IMG/VR virus record: IMGVR_UViG_3300027773_000003 | Coordinates: 1 to 31,802 of that record | Strand: one strand, 5' to 3' | From: a virus | Length of the DNA: 31,802 nt | Made by a program: the position numbers and the translations under genes | Shown: piece after piece, positions 1-6,032 of the stretch | Layout: every line of letters begins with the position of its first letter | Numbering within the stretch: position 1 is the first letter of the stretch | Notes under the pieces: model-generated | Seen by the model: only the letters and a program-made list of their open reading frames with translations | What the model was told of the DNA's origin: nothing | Database searches by the model: none

Positions 1-127
1 GGCGGGGCGCTACTCTCCTATTTCTCCGTCCTGCCCCCGCCCGGTTCCCGCCTGCGGAGGGCCGCTTCGGGCGGGAGCTTTGCTTTCAGCTTCGCACTAG
101 ACAGATCTTCTGCATCAGGCGCACCCC
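1..127. repeat. Left copy of 127-bp terminal direct repeat
   Basis: Bases 1-127 are identical to 31676-31802. A 127-bp exact end overlap is what a k=127 assembly graph leaves on a circular contig. The biological unit is therefore about 31,675 bp and position 1 is arbitrary. The repeat cuts through the 3' end of the Gp157-like gene, so it is not a natural gene boundary. A real terminal redundancy of this length is possible but less likely. Confidence 0.93.
36..75 (-). terminator. Hairpin after the Gp157-like gene
   Basis: CCCGCCCG (36-43) pairs with CGGGCGGG (68-75), and shorter GC-rich pairings lie in the 24-base loop. It sits 10 bases past the stop codon of the minus-strand gene ending at 86. 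There is no T-run after it in the minus direction, so it may be a weak or Rho-assisted terminator, an attenuator or an RNA-stabilising hairpin ahead of the next minus gene (31628-31263 across the circle junction). Confidence 0.45.
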
Positions 128-580
128 GGCGATCTCCTCGCCGCGGGCGATAGCCGCTTTGACCGCCTTTTTATCCACGGATTCGACCAGCTTCGAGCGG
201 ATATAGTCGCGCGGGATCAGAGAGGCATCGAGCACCTCCAAGGCGGGCGGCGCCGGGCGGGCGGTAAAGGTGATGTGGAAGCCGGCCGCGCGTGACAGCT
301 GCGCGGCTGCCATGCGGGCCAGGATCGCCTCCTCCAGGCGAGCCGCGCGCTCGAGCGCGGCCGCTTTGCGCTTTTCGAGTGCGGTAATTTGCTGGTCGAA
401 CGCCGCCACGCGGGCTGCCAGGCGATCGAGCACAGCGCTGGCCCGGTCGATCGCCTGCTTGGCTCGCAGCTCCTTATGCCGGCTCTCGCGCGCAGCGGGG
501 ATACTCTCGCGGTGCGCCGGCTGAGGCGCCTGGCGAGGGACGACAGCGTAGAGCTGCGGATAGCGCGTGGGGGCGATCAT
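86..580 (-). CDS. Gp157-like phage protein
   Basis: A 164-aa protein. Residues about 40-90 form a charged, Ala-rich coiled coil. The C-terminal part contains an IPRDYI...DKKAVKAAIARGEEIAGVRL motif, the hallmark of the Siphovirus Gp157 family, whose members end in a DK..IK.A.K.GEE.PG.. segment. Gp157 proteins are encoded in early regions of many phages beside recombination or single-strand-binding genes, and their biochemical role is not settled. The ATG at 580 has a GGAGG eight bases upstream and overlaps the upstream stop by ATGA. It is the last gene before the hairpin at 36-75. The family call is fairly sure; the function is unknown. Confidence 0.75.
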   Translation of the reverse strand: MIAPTRYPQLYAVVPRQAPQPAHRESIPAARESRHKELRAKQAIDRASAVLDRLAARVAAFDQQITALEKRKAAALERAARLEEAILARMAAAQLSRAAGFHITFTARPAPPALEVLDASLIPRDYIRSKLVESVDKKAVKAAIARGEEIAGVRLMQKICLVRS

Positions 581-780
581 TGCGCGCCTCCTTCCTCGAT
601 GCCGCGTTCCCCCAACGTGAGGTAATCCACCGCGTCCCAGAATTCGGCTTCGGCCAAGCCGGAGAACCAGCCCGCGATGCGAAGCAGCAGCCGGCGGGCT
701 GCTGCAGCATTCAGTGAGTGAATGTAATTGATGAGCCGCGCCACACGCGCGTCGGTGGGCGCCGAGTGCCGGGTATTCAT
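577..780 (-). CDS. Small conserved-type phage protein, unknown function
   Basis: A 67-aa protein starting MNTRHSAPTD and ending EEGGAQ. It is mostly helical: a basic amphipathic stretch (ARRLLLRIAGWF) is followed by an acidic EAEFWDAVDYLTLGE segment. Both ends overlap neighbours by 4 bases (ATGA at 777-780 and 577-580), which ties it into the operon by translational coupling and fixes the ATG. A longer reading upstream would run into the coding frame of the previous gene. I do not recognise a family. A small early accessory protein is likely. Confidence 0.6.
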   Translation of the reverse strand: MNTRHSAPTDARVARLINYIHSLNAAAARRLLLRIAGWFSGLAEAEFWDAVDYLTLGERGIEEGGAQ

Positions 781-1328
781 TGCTGGGCTCCGTTCTGATC
801 GTTGATATAAAGCGAATTGGCGATGGCGCGGATATCCGAGCCGAGAAACGTCACCGAAAAATTCTTGGAGCGGGCGTATTCGGCTGCTTCGATTGCGGCA
901 TCGATGGCCGCACACAGGCATTGCGCCAGGTGTGAGGAACCGCGCAGCGGCCGTGTTTCCGCCGCTGCCAGGCTGGGGCGCGGCGGAACCGGGCGCAGGT
1001 GGCCGTTCTGCGTGGTGGCGCCCACCGGATAGTGGCCGCGCAAGCGGCTCGGCTCGCGCAAGAGCTGAATGGAATAAGTGGCCTCGCGGCCGTGCACCTG
1101 CTTGAGGATCCGAACCTGGTCGCCAGGCTGCGCAGCCTGGCGCAGCAGCTCCTGCCGCGCGGCGGCCGGCAGGTAGAGAAAACCGGGCGTGCCCTGGCAT
1201 AGGACGCTGTAGCGGTATTCGGTGGCGCCGGTGATCTGGGATCTGGTTTCATGGCCGTCAGCCTCTTCGAGCGTCACAATGGTAGGCGAGTCCGAAGAAA
1301 GACGGATTTTTTCGCGTGTTACGGACAT
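777..1328 (-). CDS. Early phage protein of unknown function
   Basis: A 183-aa protein. The N-terminal half (residues 1-100, starting MSVTREKIRLSSDSPTIVTL) looks beta-rich. A Pro/Gln linker follows, then a C-terminal helical module (about 135-180, AIDAAIEAAEYARSKNF...GSDIRAIANSLYI). A similar C-terminal module occurs in hypothetical proteins of other phages and could bind DNA or oligomerise. The beta-rich half next to a Gp157-like gene would suit a single-strand-binding or annealing protein, but no diagnostic motif is visible. The start has AGGAG eight bases before the ATG, and the stop overlaps the next gene by ATGA. Confidence 0.6.
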   Translation of the reverse strand: MSVTREKIRLSSDSPTIVTLEEADGHETRSQITGATEYRYSVLCQGTPGFLYLPAAARQELLRQAAQPGDQVRILKQVHGREATYSIQLLREPSRLRGHYPVGATTQNGHLRPVPPRPSLAAAETRPLRGSSHLAQCLCAAIDAAIEAAEYARSKNFSVTFLGSDIRAIANSLYINDQNGAQQ

Positions 1329-1351
1329 AGTTAGTATCTCCTGAAGTAAAG

Positions 1352-1561
1352 TTAGTAAGTCGTATGTAAGTCGGCTTTGCCGGCAGCTCCGCCGGCCGGT
1401 TGGGGAGTTTGAAACGTGCGATCAGCTTTCCCTATCTGATCGCAAATTGACTCTAACAGCGCGATCTCGGCTTCAAGATGCCGGATCTCGGCAGCACGCA
1501 GCGCGTAATCGTGATACAGCCAGGCGCAGACGCAGCAGGCGAGCAAGAACAGGCCCGTCAT
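1352..1561 (-). CDS. Small membrane-anchored coiled-coil protein
   Basis: A 69-aa protein. Residues 1-20 are hydrophobic (MTGLFLLACCVCAWLYHDYA) and form one membrane segment. A heptad-like helix (AAEIRHLEAEIALLESICDQI) and a polar tail follow. It overlaps the upstream gene by ATGA at 1558-1561. Small one-pass proteins of this shape in phage early operons can be superinfection-exclusion factors, spanin-like or holin-associated, and nothing here decides between them. I recognise no family. Confidence 0.55.
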   Translation of the reverse strand: MTGLFLLACCVCAWLYHDYALRAAEIRHLEAEIALLESICDQIGKADRTFQTPQPAGGAAGKADLHTTY

Positions 1562-1782
1562 GCGGCCTCCGTTTTTTCAAGCGTGAGCTTCTCGTAGCAG
1601 CCCGGGCACAGGCGCAATTGCGTTTCGCAAGCGCAATGCTGCGGATCGTAATCGCGCGCCGTGAAATCGAATGCGAGCTGCCTGCTGGCGTATTTCTCCC
1701 GCTCTCTTTGCTTGCGCAACCGGTTGATGCGCATCTGCTCGAAGGAGTCCGGCCAGTTGTCGTAATCGTCGGTGGTGAACAT
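1558..1782 (-). CDS. Small putative zinc-binding protein, first gene of the minus operon
   Basis: A 74-aa protein. The first half is acidic then very basic (RINRLRKQREREKYASRQLAF). The second half holds CAC followed ten residues later by CPGC, the usual spacing of a small zinc ribbon. It is the promoter-proximal gene of the 1782-to-86 operon, about 37 bases downstream of the predicted transcription start. A basic helix plus zinc ribbon in the first early gene fits a regulator or nucleic-acid-binding protein, but the family is not recognised. Confidence 0.6.
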   Translation of the reverse strand: MFTTDDYDNWPDSFEQMRINRLRKQREREKYASRQLAFDFTARDYDPQHCACETQLRLCPGCYEKLTLEKTEAA

Positions 1783-1820
1783 TTGCGTTTGCCTCTTTGA
1801 ATTCCTTATCGGCTAATTTC

Positions 1821-1915
1821 ATGCTACCTTACAGTGTGTTGGTAAGCAAGTCAAAAAAGGTACCGCAAGTACCAGAAAATTCCGGCGTGCAACCCTAGCC
1901 CCTGTCTGGTAGCAT
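1821..1915. promoter_or_regulatory. Divergent promoter and operator cluster
   Basis: This region separates the minus operon (start 1782) from the plus gene at 1923. The minus promoter reads TTGACT, 17 bases, TAAGGT (complement of 1849-1854 and 1826-1831). Three inverted repeats overlap it: CTTAC-N9-GTAAG (1828-1846), GGTAC-CGCAA-GTACC (1859-1873) and a distant ATGCTACC (1821-1828) with GGTAGCAT (1908-1915). GGTA half-sites recur throughout. A plus-strand TAGCAT (1910-1915) could be a -10 that would give an almost leaderless message for 1923. The layout resembles a repressor-controlled switch, but the protein that binds is not identified. Confidence 0.55.
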
Positions 1916-1922
1916 AGGGCTA

Positions 1923-2168
1923 ATGACGGACGAGCCACCGCCGCCGGAAATGATCGAATATCTAAGTCGCATCGGAAAGAAGTATGGGGCGCTGGGCGGC
2001 CGCGCGGCAGCACGGAAGCTGTCGGCTGCGGCGCGCAGACGGCGCGCCAAGAAAGCCTCGGAGGCGGCAGCGAAAGCACTTACTCCGGCGCAGCGGAAAG
2101 AGCGAGCGCGCTTGGCGGCTCAGGCTCGCTGGGCGGCTCAGAAAAAGGAAAAATCGGCCGATGAGTAG
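1923..2168 (+). CDS. Small basic Ala/Arg-rich DNA-binding protein, possible regulator
   Basis: An 81-aa protein. After an acidic start it has a GGRAAARKLSAAARRRRAKK stretch and a C-terminal LTPAQRKERARLAAQARWAA motif. This GG-(A/K)-rich plus RK.A..AARW pattern is common in small basic proteins of Acidobacteriota and some phages, and implies nucleic-acid binding. It is transcribed divergently from the minus operon across the operator cluster, the position expected of a regulator. It has only a weak AGGG ahead of the ATG, so translation may be near-leaderless. It does not resemble CI or Cro folds. Confidence 0.6.
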   Translation: MTDEPPPPEMIEYLSRIGKKYGALGGRAAARKLSAAARRRRAKKASEAAAKALTPAQRKERARLAAQARWAAQKKEKSADE

Positions 2169-2171
2169 AGC

Positions 2172-2489
2172 ATGTCTCGGCTCGCAATCGCTCTGGGTGT
2201 TCTGTATGCCTTTTTGGCGACGGCGTCGCGCGCGGATCAACTCGGCTGTCAGGTTTGGCTCAACGTGACCGCGTCGGACCAGCAGCAGGCAGATAATGGG
2301 CTTCCTCGGTTCATGTGGGCGGCCGCTCAGACACTTGAGTATGGAGCGGAGTCTCGCCGCCACTCCGCAAGTGCCGCTGCTGCCTGCCCCAACTCGGCAG
2401 TAACTCGATTTACCGCCAGTCCCGGTTGCGCTCCCACAGCGCGCGTCGGCGGCTTTTGGAAAAGTGCAGATAGATCTGGGTGGAGCTGA
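2172..2489 (+). CDS. Possible small secreted protein, doubtful
   Basis: A 105-aa frame starting 3 bases after the stop of the previous gene. The N-terminus (MSRLAIALGVLYAFLATASRA) reads as a signal peptide with an A-x-A-like cleavage site. The rest is low-complexity and unlike any family I know, and the last 80 bases lie antisense over the 3' end of the recombinase gene. No clear ribosome-binding site is present, so it could be re-initiated after 1923-2168. It may be a decayed gene whose 3' end was replaced, or not a gene at all. Confidence 0.3.
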   Translation: MSRLAIALGVLYAFLATASRADQLGCQVWLNVTASDQQQADNGLPRFMWAAAQTLEYGAESRRHSASAAAACPNSAVTRFTASPGCAPTARVGGFWKSADRSGWS

Positions 2490-3069
2490 TCTCGCGGTGC
2501 CCCATCCAGTCCTGGATCTCTTCGGCTGTGCAGCCGCGCTCGGCCAAGTGTGTGCCGCAGCTGTGTTTGAGAGCATGCATGTGGGCTTTCTCGGGCCGGA
2601 TGCCGGCTAGCGCGCAGTAGTGCTTGATGAGCTGGTCGAGCCGTTTACGGGTGATGCCTTTTGTGCCCTGCCGGCTGGGGAACAGGGGGCCGGGCTGTGT
2701 GCCGCGCACTTTGATCCAGGCTCTGAGGCAGCGCAGCTCTTCATCGACCAGGCGGTATTCGCGCGAGATGGAGCCTTTGCCGCGCCGCACAAACAGGACC
2801 CCGTCGCGGTCGCGGAAGTCGGCCAGCTGGAGCAGTCCCACTTCATGGGCGCGCAGGCCTCGATGATAGACCAGGCGGAAGATCGCCCGGTCGCGTTTGG
2901 ATTTGATCGCCGCGAACAGGCGGCCCAGCTCTTCGGGCTCGAAATACATCCATTCTTCAAGCTCGCGGAACACCCTGCGTTTTGCGGGCTTTTGGAGTTG
3001 GACAGAGTGCCCACTCTGTCCAACTCGCGCCATTTTTTGTGCATTTTTGCCCAATTTTTTTGTGTGCAA
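2410..3069 (-). CDS. Tyrosine recombinase, catalytic domain only
   Basis: A 219-aa protein lacking the usual N-terminal core-binding domain. Active-site positions: Arg73 in RGLRAHEVG, Lys98 in RRGKG, His165 in HALKHS, His191 in MGHREIS and Tyr200 in STQIYLHFS. The second catalytic Arg of the HxLR box is Lys168, a substitution seen in some integrase subfamilies. The chosen start is TTG at 3069, because GGAGG lies 10 bases upstream. An ATG 12 codons later is the alternative. It could be the integrase, a DNA invertase or a dimer resolvase; a second, full-length recombinase lies at 30289. A long palindrome falls inside codons 15-25. Confidence 0.85.
   Translation of the reverse strand: MHTKKLGKNAQKMARVGQSGHSVQLQKPAKRRVFRELEEWMYFEPEELGRLFAAIKSKRDRAIFRLVYHRGLRAHEVGLLQLADFRDRDGVLFVRRGKGSISREYRLVDEELRCLRAWIKVRGTQPGPLFPSRQGTKGITRKRLDQLIKHYCALAGIRPEKAHMHALKHSCGTHLAERGCTAEEIQDWMGHREISSTQIYLHFSKSRRRALWERNRDWR
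2995..3026. repeat. 32-bp near-continuous palindrome inside the recombinase 5' end
   Basis: GAGTTGGACAGAGTG (2995-3009) is followed by CC and then its exact reverse complement (3012-3026). On the plus strand T-runs follow at 3033-3038, 3043-3047 and 3054-3060, so it could end a plus transcript running antisense to the recombinase. It could equally be a recombinase or repressor binding site, or a translation-blocking hairpin in the recombinase mRNA. It encodes RVGQSGHSVQL in the recombinase, so it is tolerated in the protein. Confidence 0.7.
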
Positions 3070-3270
3070 GCGAAAAAAACCTCCGAATAATGTCTATCTC
3101 GTCGCCACGCCAAACCGACCGGCCTGGTGGCACTCCAGAGCCGTTTTCAGGCCCTCCGGCGGCTGGGCTGCCCTGGTGACCCCATGCCGGGTGGCGGACC
3201 CGATGTATGCGGCCGAAAAAATTTTTGCAATTGTCTGGGCTTTTTTTAACTTTTAAGCGAAGCTGATGGT

Positions 3271-3840
3271 ATGCACCACCGGGAGCAAGTGAAAGCGGAG
3301 CGCGAGCGAGGGATTTTTGAGGAGTTTTGCTTCCAAGCCGGCCTGAGGGTGAGCAGGATCGAGCCTCGGAAGCCGCCGGAAGCAGACATCTTGTGCTCTG
3401 TTTCCGGCGCGCCACGGTATTTTGAGATCGCGCACGCGGCTAGCGAGCAGTGGCAAGAGATCGTTGCGGGCAGAAATATCAAGGTCGGCGCGAGCGGTCC
3501 GCTAATCCTTGACGTTTGTCAAGATCTGTGCCGGGTATTGAACTCAAAACTCGAGAAGGGATACCAGACTTTAGGGGCGGCAAGAATCGACCTTTTGCTC
3601 TATGTTGAGCTTCGAGAGCCGAAACTTCTCGAGCGGCTCTCGAAAAGCACAGGTCTTCGGGAGGCTGTGACGCAGGGTTCCTTCACACGAATTTGGATCT
3701 ACCAGCGGGCTTATGGGGTTATCGGTATTGTCGATCGAGAGCCCTTCCGCATTCTGTTTGACTGGCGCGACAGAGATTTTGATTTCCGAAGTGTGGTCAT
3801 TTCTGATCCGAGATACTCAGTTGGCTTATTGCCGTTGTAA
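3271..3840 (+). CDS. Accessory protein, possible PD-(D/E)XK nuclease-like fold
   Basis: A 189-aa protein. A helix (residues 5-25) leads into EPRKPPEADILC...RYFEIAHA, with Asp39 and Glu52 spaced as in PD-(D/E)XK nucleases. The Lys of the ExK step is not obvious (FEIA), so the fold call is tentative. The later part alternates beta strands and helices (ARIDLLLYVEL, FTRIWIYQ, VIGIVDREP). The gene is visibly poorer in GC than its neighbours, stands alone on the plus strand with no clear ribosome-binding site, and follows an AT-rich stretch (3215-3256). These are signs of a recently acquired accessory gene. It might be a defence or anti-defence factor, but nothing shows that directly. Confidence 0.55.
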   Translation: MHHREQVKAERERGIFEEFCFQAGLRVSRIEPRKPPEADILCSVSGAPRYFEIAHAASEQWQEIVAGRNIKVGASGPLILDVCQDLCRVLNSKLEKGYQTLGAARIDLLLYVELREPKLLERLSKSTGLREAVTQGSFTRIWIYQRAYGVIGIVDREPFRILFDWRDRDFDFRSVVISDPRYSVGLLPL

Positions 3841-3858
3841 GCTACTAGGCAACAAAGC

Positions 3859-4077
3859 ATGGAGCGCCTTTCCGCGGAATATCTGGGATCGCTAGAGCGT
3901 GTACGCGGCCTGCTGGCCGCCGCGCGCGAGGAACTGGAGCGAGTGACGCTTCCCGACGACTTGCAGTTGCCGGTGAGATCGCATTTGGCGGCCCTGTGCG
4001 CTGCGCTGGCACGGGCTGAATTCTTGCTGCGCTATCGCGCTCGAACGGTGCGGCAGGCCGTCTCTGCGGCGTCCTGA
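3859..4077 (+). CDS. Small helical protein of unknown function
   Basis: A 72-aa all-helical protein made of two amphipathic segments (YLGSLERVRGLLAAAREELERV and SHLAALCAALARAEFLLRYRA). It starts 18 bases after the nuclease-like gene and ends one base before the 3' end of the convergent excisionase-like gene, so the two fit tail to tail. The upstream ribosome-binding sequence is weak. No motif suggests a function. Confidence 0.5.
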   Translation: MERLSAEYLGSLERVRGLLAAAREELERVTLPDDLQLPVRSHLAALCAALARAEFLLRYRARTVRQAVSAAS

Positions 4078-4078
4078 T

Positions 4079-4255
4079 TCAGGCGCTCGGCTTTTCGCGC
4101 GAGACGTATGCTTCCAACGCCTGACGTGTGGTGCGCCAGAGTTTTTCTCCTACGCGAAAGCTGATGATGGCCTGTTGTTTCATCAGCCGCTGTGCGGTGC
4201 GCACGCTGATGGCGAGCGCCTGCGCCACATCCTTGGGGGCGAGATAGGGTTCCAT
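4079..4255 (-). CDS. Excisionase-like helix-turn-helix protein
   Basis: A 58-aa protein beginning MEPYLAPKDVAQALAISV and ending SREKPSA. It matches the small MerR-like excisionase/HTH_17 pattern: YL.P..VA..L..S.RT.QRL at residues 4-24 is the winged-helix DNA-recognition unit, and the wing FRVGEKLWR.TR.ALEAYV follows at 33-51. Such proteins direct recombinases to excise prophages or act as small regulators. It is on the same strand as the 2410-3069 recombinase but separated from it by two plus-strand genes. No good ribosome-binding site precedes the ATG. Two 14-bp direct repeats lie upstream and could be its targets. Confidence 0.75.
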   Translation of the reverse strand: MEPYLAPKDVAQALAISVRTAQRLMKQQAIISFRVGEKLWRTTRQALEAYVSREKPSA

Positions 4256-4320
4256 ACTGGGTAGCTTGGCCCGATGGGCGCCGCAGGCGCCGGAGCATCT
4301 GCACTAAACTGCTGATTTTG

Positions 4321-4353
4321 CGCCGCATGTGACTTTGCGCGCCGCAGGTGACT
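4321..4353. repeat. Two 14-bp direct repeats upstream of the excisionase-like gene
   Basis: CGCCGCATGTGACT (4321-4334) and CGCCGCAGGTGACT (4340-4353) differ at one base and are offset by 19 bp, just under two helical turns. Tandem sites like these suit cooperative binding by a small winged-helix protein such as the product at 4079-4255. A partial third copy, CGCCGCAGG, lies at 4279-4287. Confidence 0.55.
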
Positions 4354-4512
4354 ATAAGCGCCTGAGGCTGGCCTTCTGGGCTGGTGGCAGGCGATAATAG
4401 GCCTGGCGGGCGGCGGATCCTTTCTTTTCCTGCCTTCTTCGCGCATGAGCTTCATCCCCTGCTGCCCGCTACGTTCCCCGGGAGCGGAAACCCGGCCGCA
4501 GGCCTCCGCACA

Positions 4513-4547
4513 GTGAGACCTTGCTCACAGTGGTGGCACTCTATAAC
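4513..4547 (+). promoter_or_regulatory. Putative promoter and operator of the 4591-6289 operon
   Basis: TATAAC at 4542-4547 is a good -10, about 44 bases before the ATG at 4591. The -35 is poor (TTGCTC 15 bases upstream), which suggests activator dependence. GTGAG-N6-CTCAC (4513-4528) is an inverted repeat on the upstream side, CACAGTG recurs on both arms, and another TGTGAG lies at 4564-4569. Confidence 0.5.
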
Positions 4548-4590
4548 CACAGGCATCGCCAGTTGTGAGAATCCGCGCGAGCGGGCGAGG

Positions 4591-5028
4591 ATGGGAAAAC
4601 TTGTCTCATTTCCGGGCGGAAGCGGGAGCCGCCGCGTTCCGACCTACGATTGCGAGGGCAATCGGATACGGGATTATTCAGAGGGCGCGGTGCGCGAGCT
4701 GGTGGCGCGCGGGCGGATGTTCTGCCTCACCAACCGGCGCGAACAGATTCTGTTTGCCCAGTTTCTGCCGTCGAAGCCGAGCTGGCGCCCGGCTTCCAAG
4801 CCGCTGTTTAAGCTCGTGTCGTGTGAAACGCGCCTGCCCGGCGTGGAAGCTTGCGCGGCGCTGTTTGCGGTGCCGCTGGAGGAAGCCGCGGCCCAGCTGG
4901 AGCGGTTTCAGCGGGCCATTTATTCTCAGGCTGTGCTGTGCTGCCAGACCCAGAGAGCGAAGGTAATCGCCATCGATACGCATCCGCGCTTTGAGCGCCC
5001 GGAGGAGCCCGAAGAGCGAGGGGCATGA
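4591..5028 (+). CDS. First gene of the plus regulatory operon, unknown function
   Basis: A 145-aa protein taken to start at ATG 4591 (MGKLVSFPGGSG), where the sequence begins to look protein-like. Earlier in-frame codons read as low-complexity. A short beta segment (VPTYDCEGNRIRDYS) is followed by helix and strand (REQILFAQFLP), then a Cys-containing C-terminal half with LEEAAAQLERFQRAIYSQAV. It overlaps the next gene by ATGA at 5025-5028, so it is coupled to the putative regulator. I recognise no family. A DNA-binding or regulatory partner is possible. Confidence 0.6.
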   Translation: MGKLVSFPGGSGSRRVPTYDCEGNRIRDYSEGAVRELVARGRMFCLTNRREQILFAQFLPSKPSWRPASKPLFKLVSCETRLPGVEACAALFAVPLEEAAAQLERFQRAIYSQAVLCCQTQRAKVIAIDTHPRFERPEEPEERGA

Positions 5029-5633
5029 AGCCATTCGTGTGGACACGCTCAGAGACGCTGGCGCTGGCGGCTCAGAAGTGCAGCAGCTGCTTCGGTTTGG
5101 GACTGCGCGGCGGACGCAGCGGCCGGCAAACCGTGTGCCACTGCGTGCTGCGCGCCATCTTTCGCGCCTGCTATGCGCGTTTCCGCGCCTGTGCCGAGGC
5201 GCAGCGTTCCCAGCGCTATATCGCCCATGTCGCGCTTGAAGCTCGGCCGGGGCGGCAGCGGCGGACGAGCTGGGGCATGAAGAACGAGGAATATATGGCG
5301 GATTTCTGTCTGGTGGCGCGACGCACCTTGAGCGAACGTGAATACGCGATCTTTCGCTACCACTTTCTGCTCGGCGCGCCCTGGAAGCCCTGCTGCGAGA
5401 AGTTGCGACTCGACCGCGGCAACTTCTTTCATGCGGTCTATCGCATCGAGCGCAAATTGGGGATGGCCTACCGCACGCTCGAGCCCTATCCGCTGTTCCC
5501 CACCGACGAGTATTTTGCCTCGGCAGAGGGCCGAAAGAGGCCGGAGCTGCTCGATGTGCTGTTTCCCGTGGAGGCCGAACCGGAAGAGGAGAGCCTGGCG
5601 CCGGCCGTTCCGCTGAAGGCGAGCGCGGCATGA
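5025..5633 (+). CDS. Zinc-finger plus sigma-region-4-like phage regulator
   Basis: A 202-aa protein. The N-terminus has CSSCFGLG at residues 19-26 and CHC about 12 residues later, a DnaJ-like CxxC...CxC zinc module. Residues about 88-145 (MADFCLVARRTLSEREYAIF, ending in RIERKLG) look like a sigma-70 region-4 helix-turn-helix: acidic start, LSERE helix, then a CCEKLRLDRGNFFHAVYRIE recognition unit. A PYPLFPTDEYF tail follows. Similar DRGNFFHAVYRIE proteins occur in other phages without a fixed role. It sits upstream of the 6344-6378 terminator and the late genes, the place of Q in lambdoid phages. I infer a late-gene activator or antiterminator. Confidence 0.65.
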   Translation: MKPFVWTRSETLALAAQKCSSCFGLGLRGGRSGRQTVCHCVLRAIFRACYARFRACAEAQRSQRYIAHVALEARPGRQRRTSWGMKNEEYMADFCLVARRTLSEREYAIFRYHFLLGAPWKPCCEKLRLDRGNFFHAVYRIERKLGMAYRTLEPYPLFPTDEYFASAEGRKRPELLDVLFPVEAEPEEESLAPAVPLKASAA

Positions 5634-5758
5634 GGCTGTTGCGCAGTTCCTCGCAGCGTCATGCGGCCTATCGCGTCTACCAGACGCTGTTTACTGTCGC
5701 CTGCGCCTGTGGCCGGACGCACTGGGCCACGGCCACGTTTTTGCTGAGTTTGAACTGA
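5630..5758 (+). CDS. Very small protein, 42 residues
   Basis: It runs from ATG 5630, overlapping the previous stop by ATGA, to TGA 5756-5758, one base before the next ATG. The peptide starts MRLLRSSSQRHAAYRVYQ and contains CACGRTH, a possible metal-binding patch, before a hydrophobic end. The tight packing on both sides is the main argument that it is translated. It has no recognised family. Confidence 0.5.
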   Translation: MRLLRSSSQRHAAYRVYQTLFTVACACGRTHWATATFLLSLN

Positions 5759-5759
5759 G

Positions 5760-6032
5760 ATGCGCGCCTGTTGGATTGCCGTTCTGATTGCGGTGAGCGT
5801 GTGCCTGGCGCTGGTGTGCGCGCAGACCTCCGTATCCGCATTGAGCGTGCGCCCCTATTACGTCACCAATGCGGCGGCCTTTCCAGCGCTGCCCCTGCCG
5901 GCGCACGCGCTGATCTTCCGCAATGGGATTTATCAGACGCCCGGTATCGATTACGCGGTGCTCGGCGGCAGTGCGTTCCGCATGAGAAGCGTGGAGAATG
6001 GCGATATCGTGAGTGTGGTGACGCTGCCGTGA
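5760..6032 (+). CDS. Small exported protein with a tail-fibre-type beta module
   Basis: A 90-aa protein. Residues 1-22 are a clear Sec signal peptide (MRACWIAVLIAVSVCLALVC then AQ). The mature part holds ALIFRNGIYQTPGIDYAVLG and ends with GDIVSVVTLP. This matches the RNG..Q.PG.DY...G...GD.V.V beta module found in many phage tail and fibre proteins. It lies in the regulatory operon rather than the tail cluster, one base after the 42-residue gene. It could be an exported or virion-surface protein or a moron acting on the host envelope. Confidence 0.6.
   Translation: MRACWIAVLIAVSVCLALVCAQTSVSALSVRPYYVTNAAAFPALPLPAHALIFRNGIYQTPGIDYAVLGGSAFRMRSVENGDIVSVVTLP

Larger units (their letters stand above)
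4256..4590. other. Intergenic control region between excisionase-like gene and plus operon
   Basis: About 335 bases with no convincing gene. They hold the direct repeats at 4321-4353, a related CGCCGCAGG at 4279-4287, and a plus promoter with operator-like sequence at 4513-4547. A plus-strand open frame runs through from 4384, but its N-terminal 69 residues look like chance coding, and the conserved-looking product begins at 4591. The region probably controls both flanking genes. Confidence 0.6.

Noticed and set aside
3090-3270. tRNA gene or tRNA-like attachment site in the recombinase-flanking gap
   Set aside because: No cloverleaf, TTCRA loop or CCA end could be found here or elsewhere in the window. 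The gap holds only an AT-rich stretch before 3271.
2957-3415. 152-codon minus frame over 2957-3415 and a plus frame over 2620-3090
   Set aside because: Both are shadows of the recombinase and nuclease-like genes, with low-complexity translations.
4384-4590. In-frame 69-codon extension upstream of the gene at 4591
   Set aside because: The translation is low-complexity, crosses the predicted promoter at 4542-4547 and shows no protein-like pattern. The start at 4591 is preferred.
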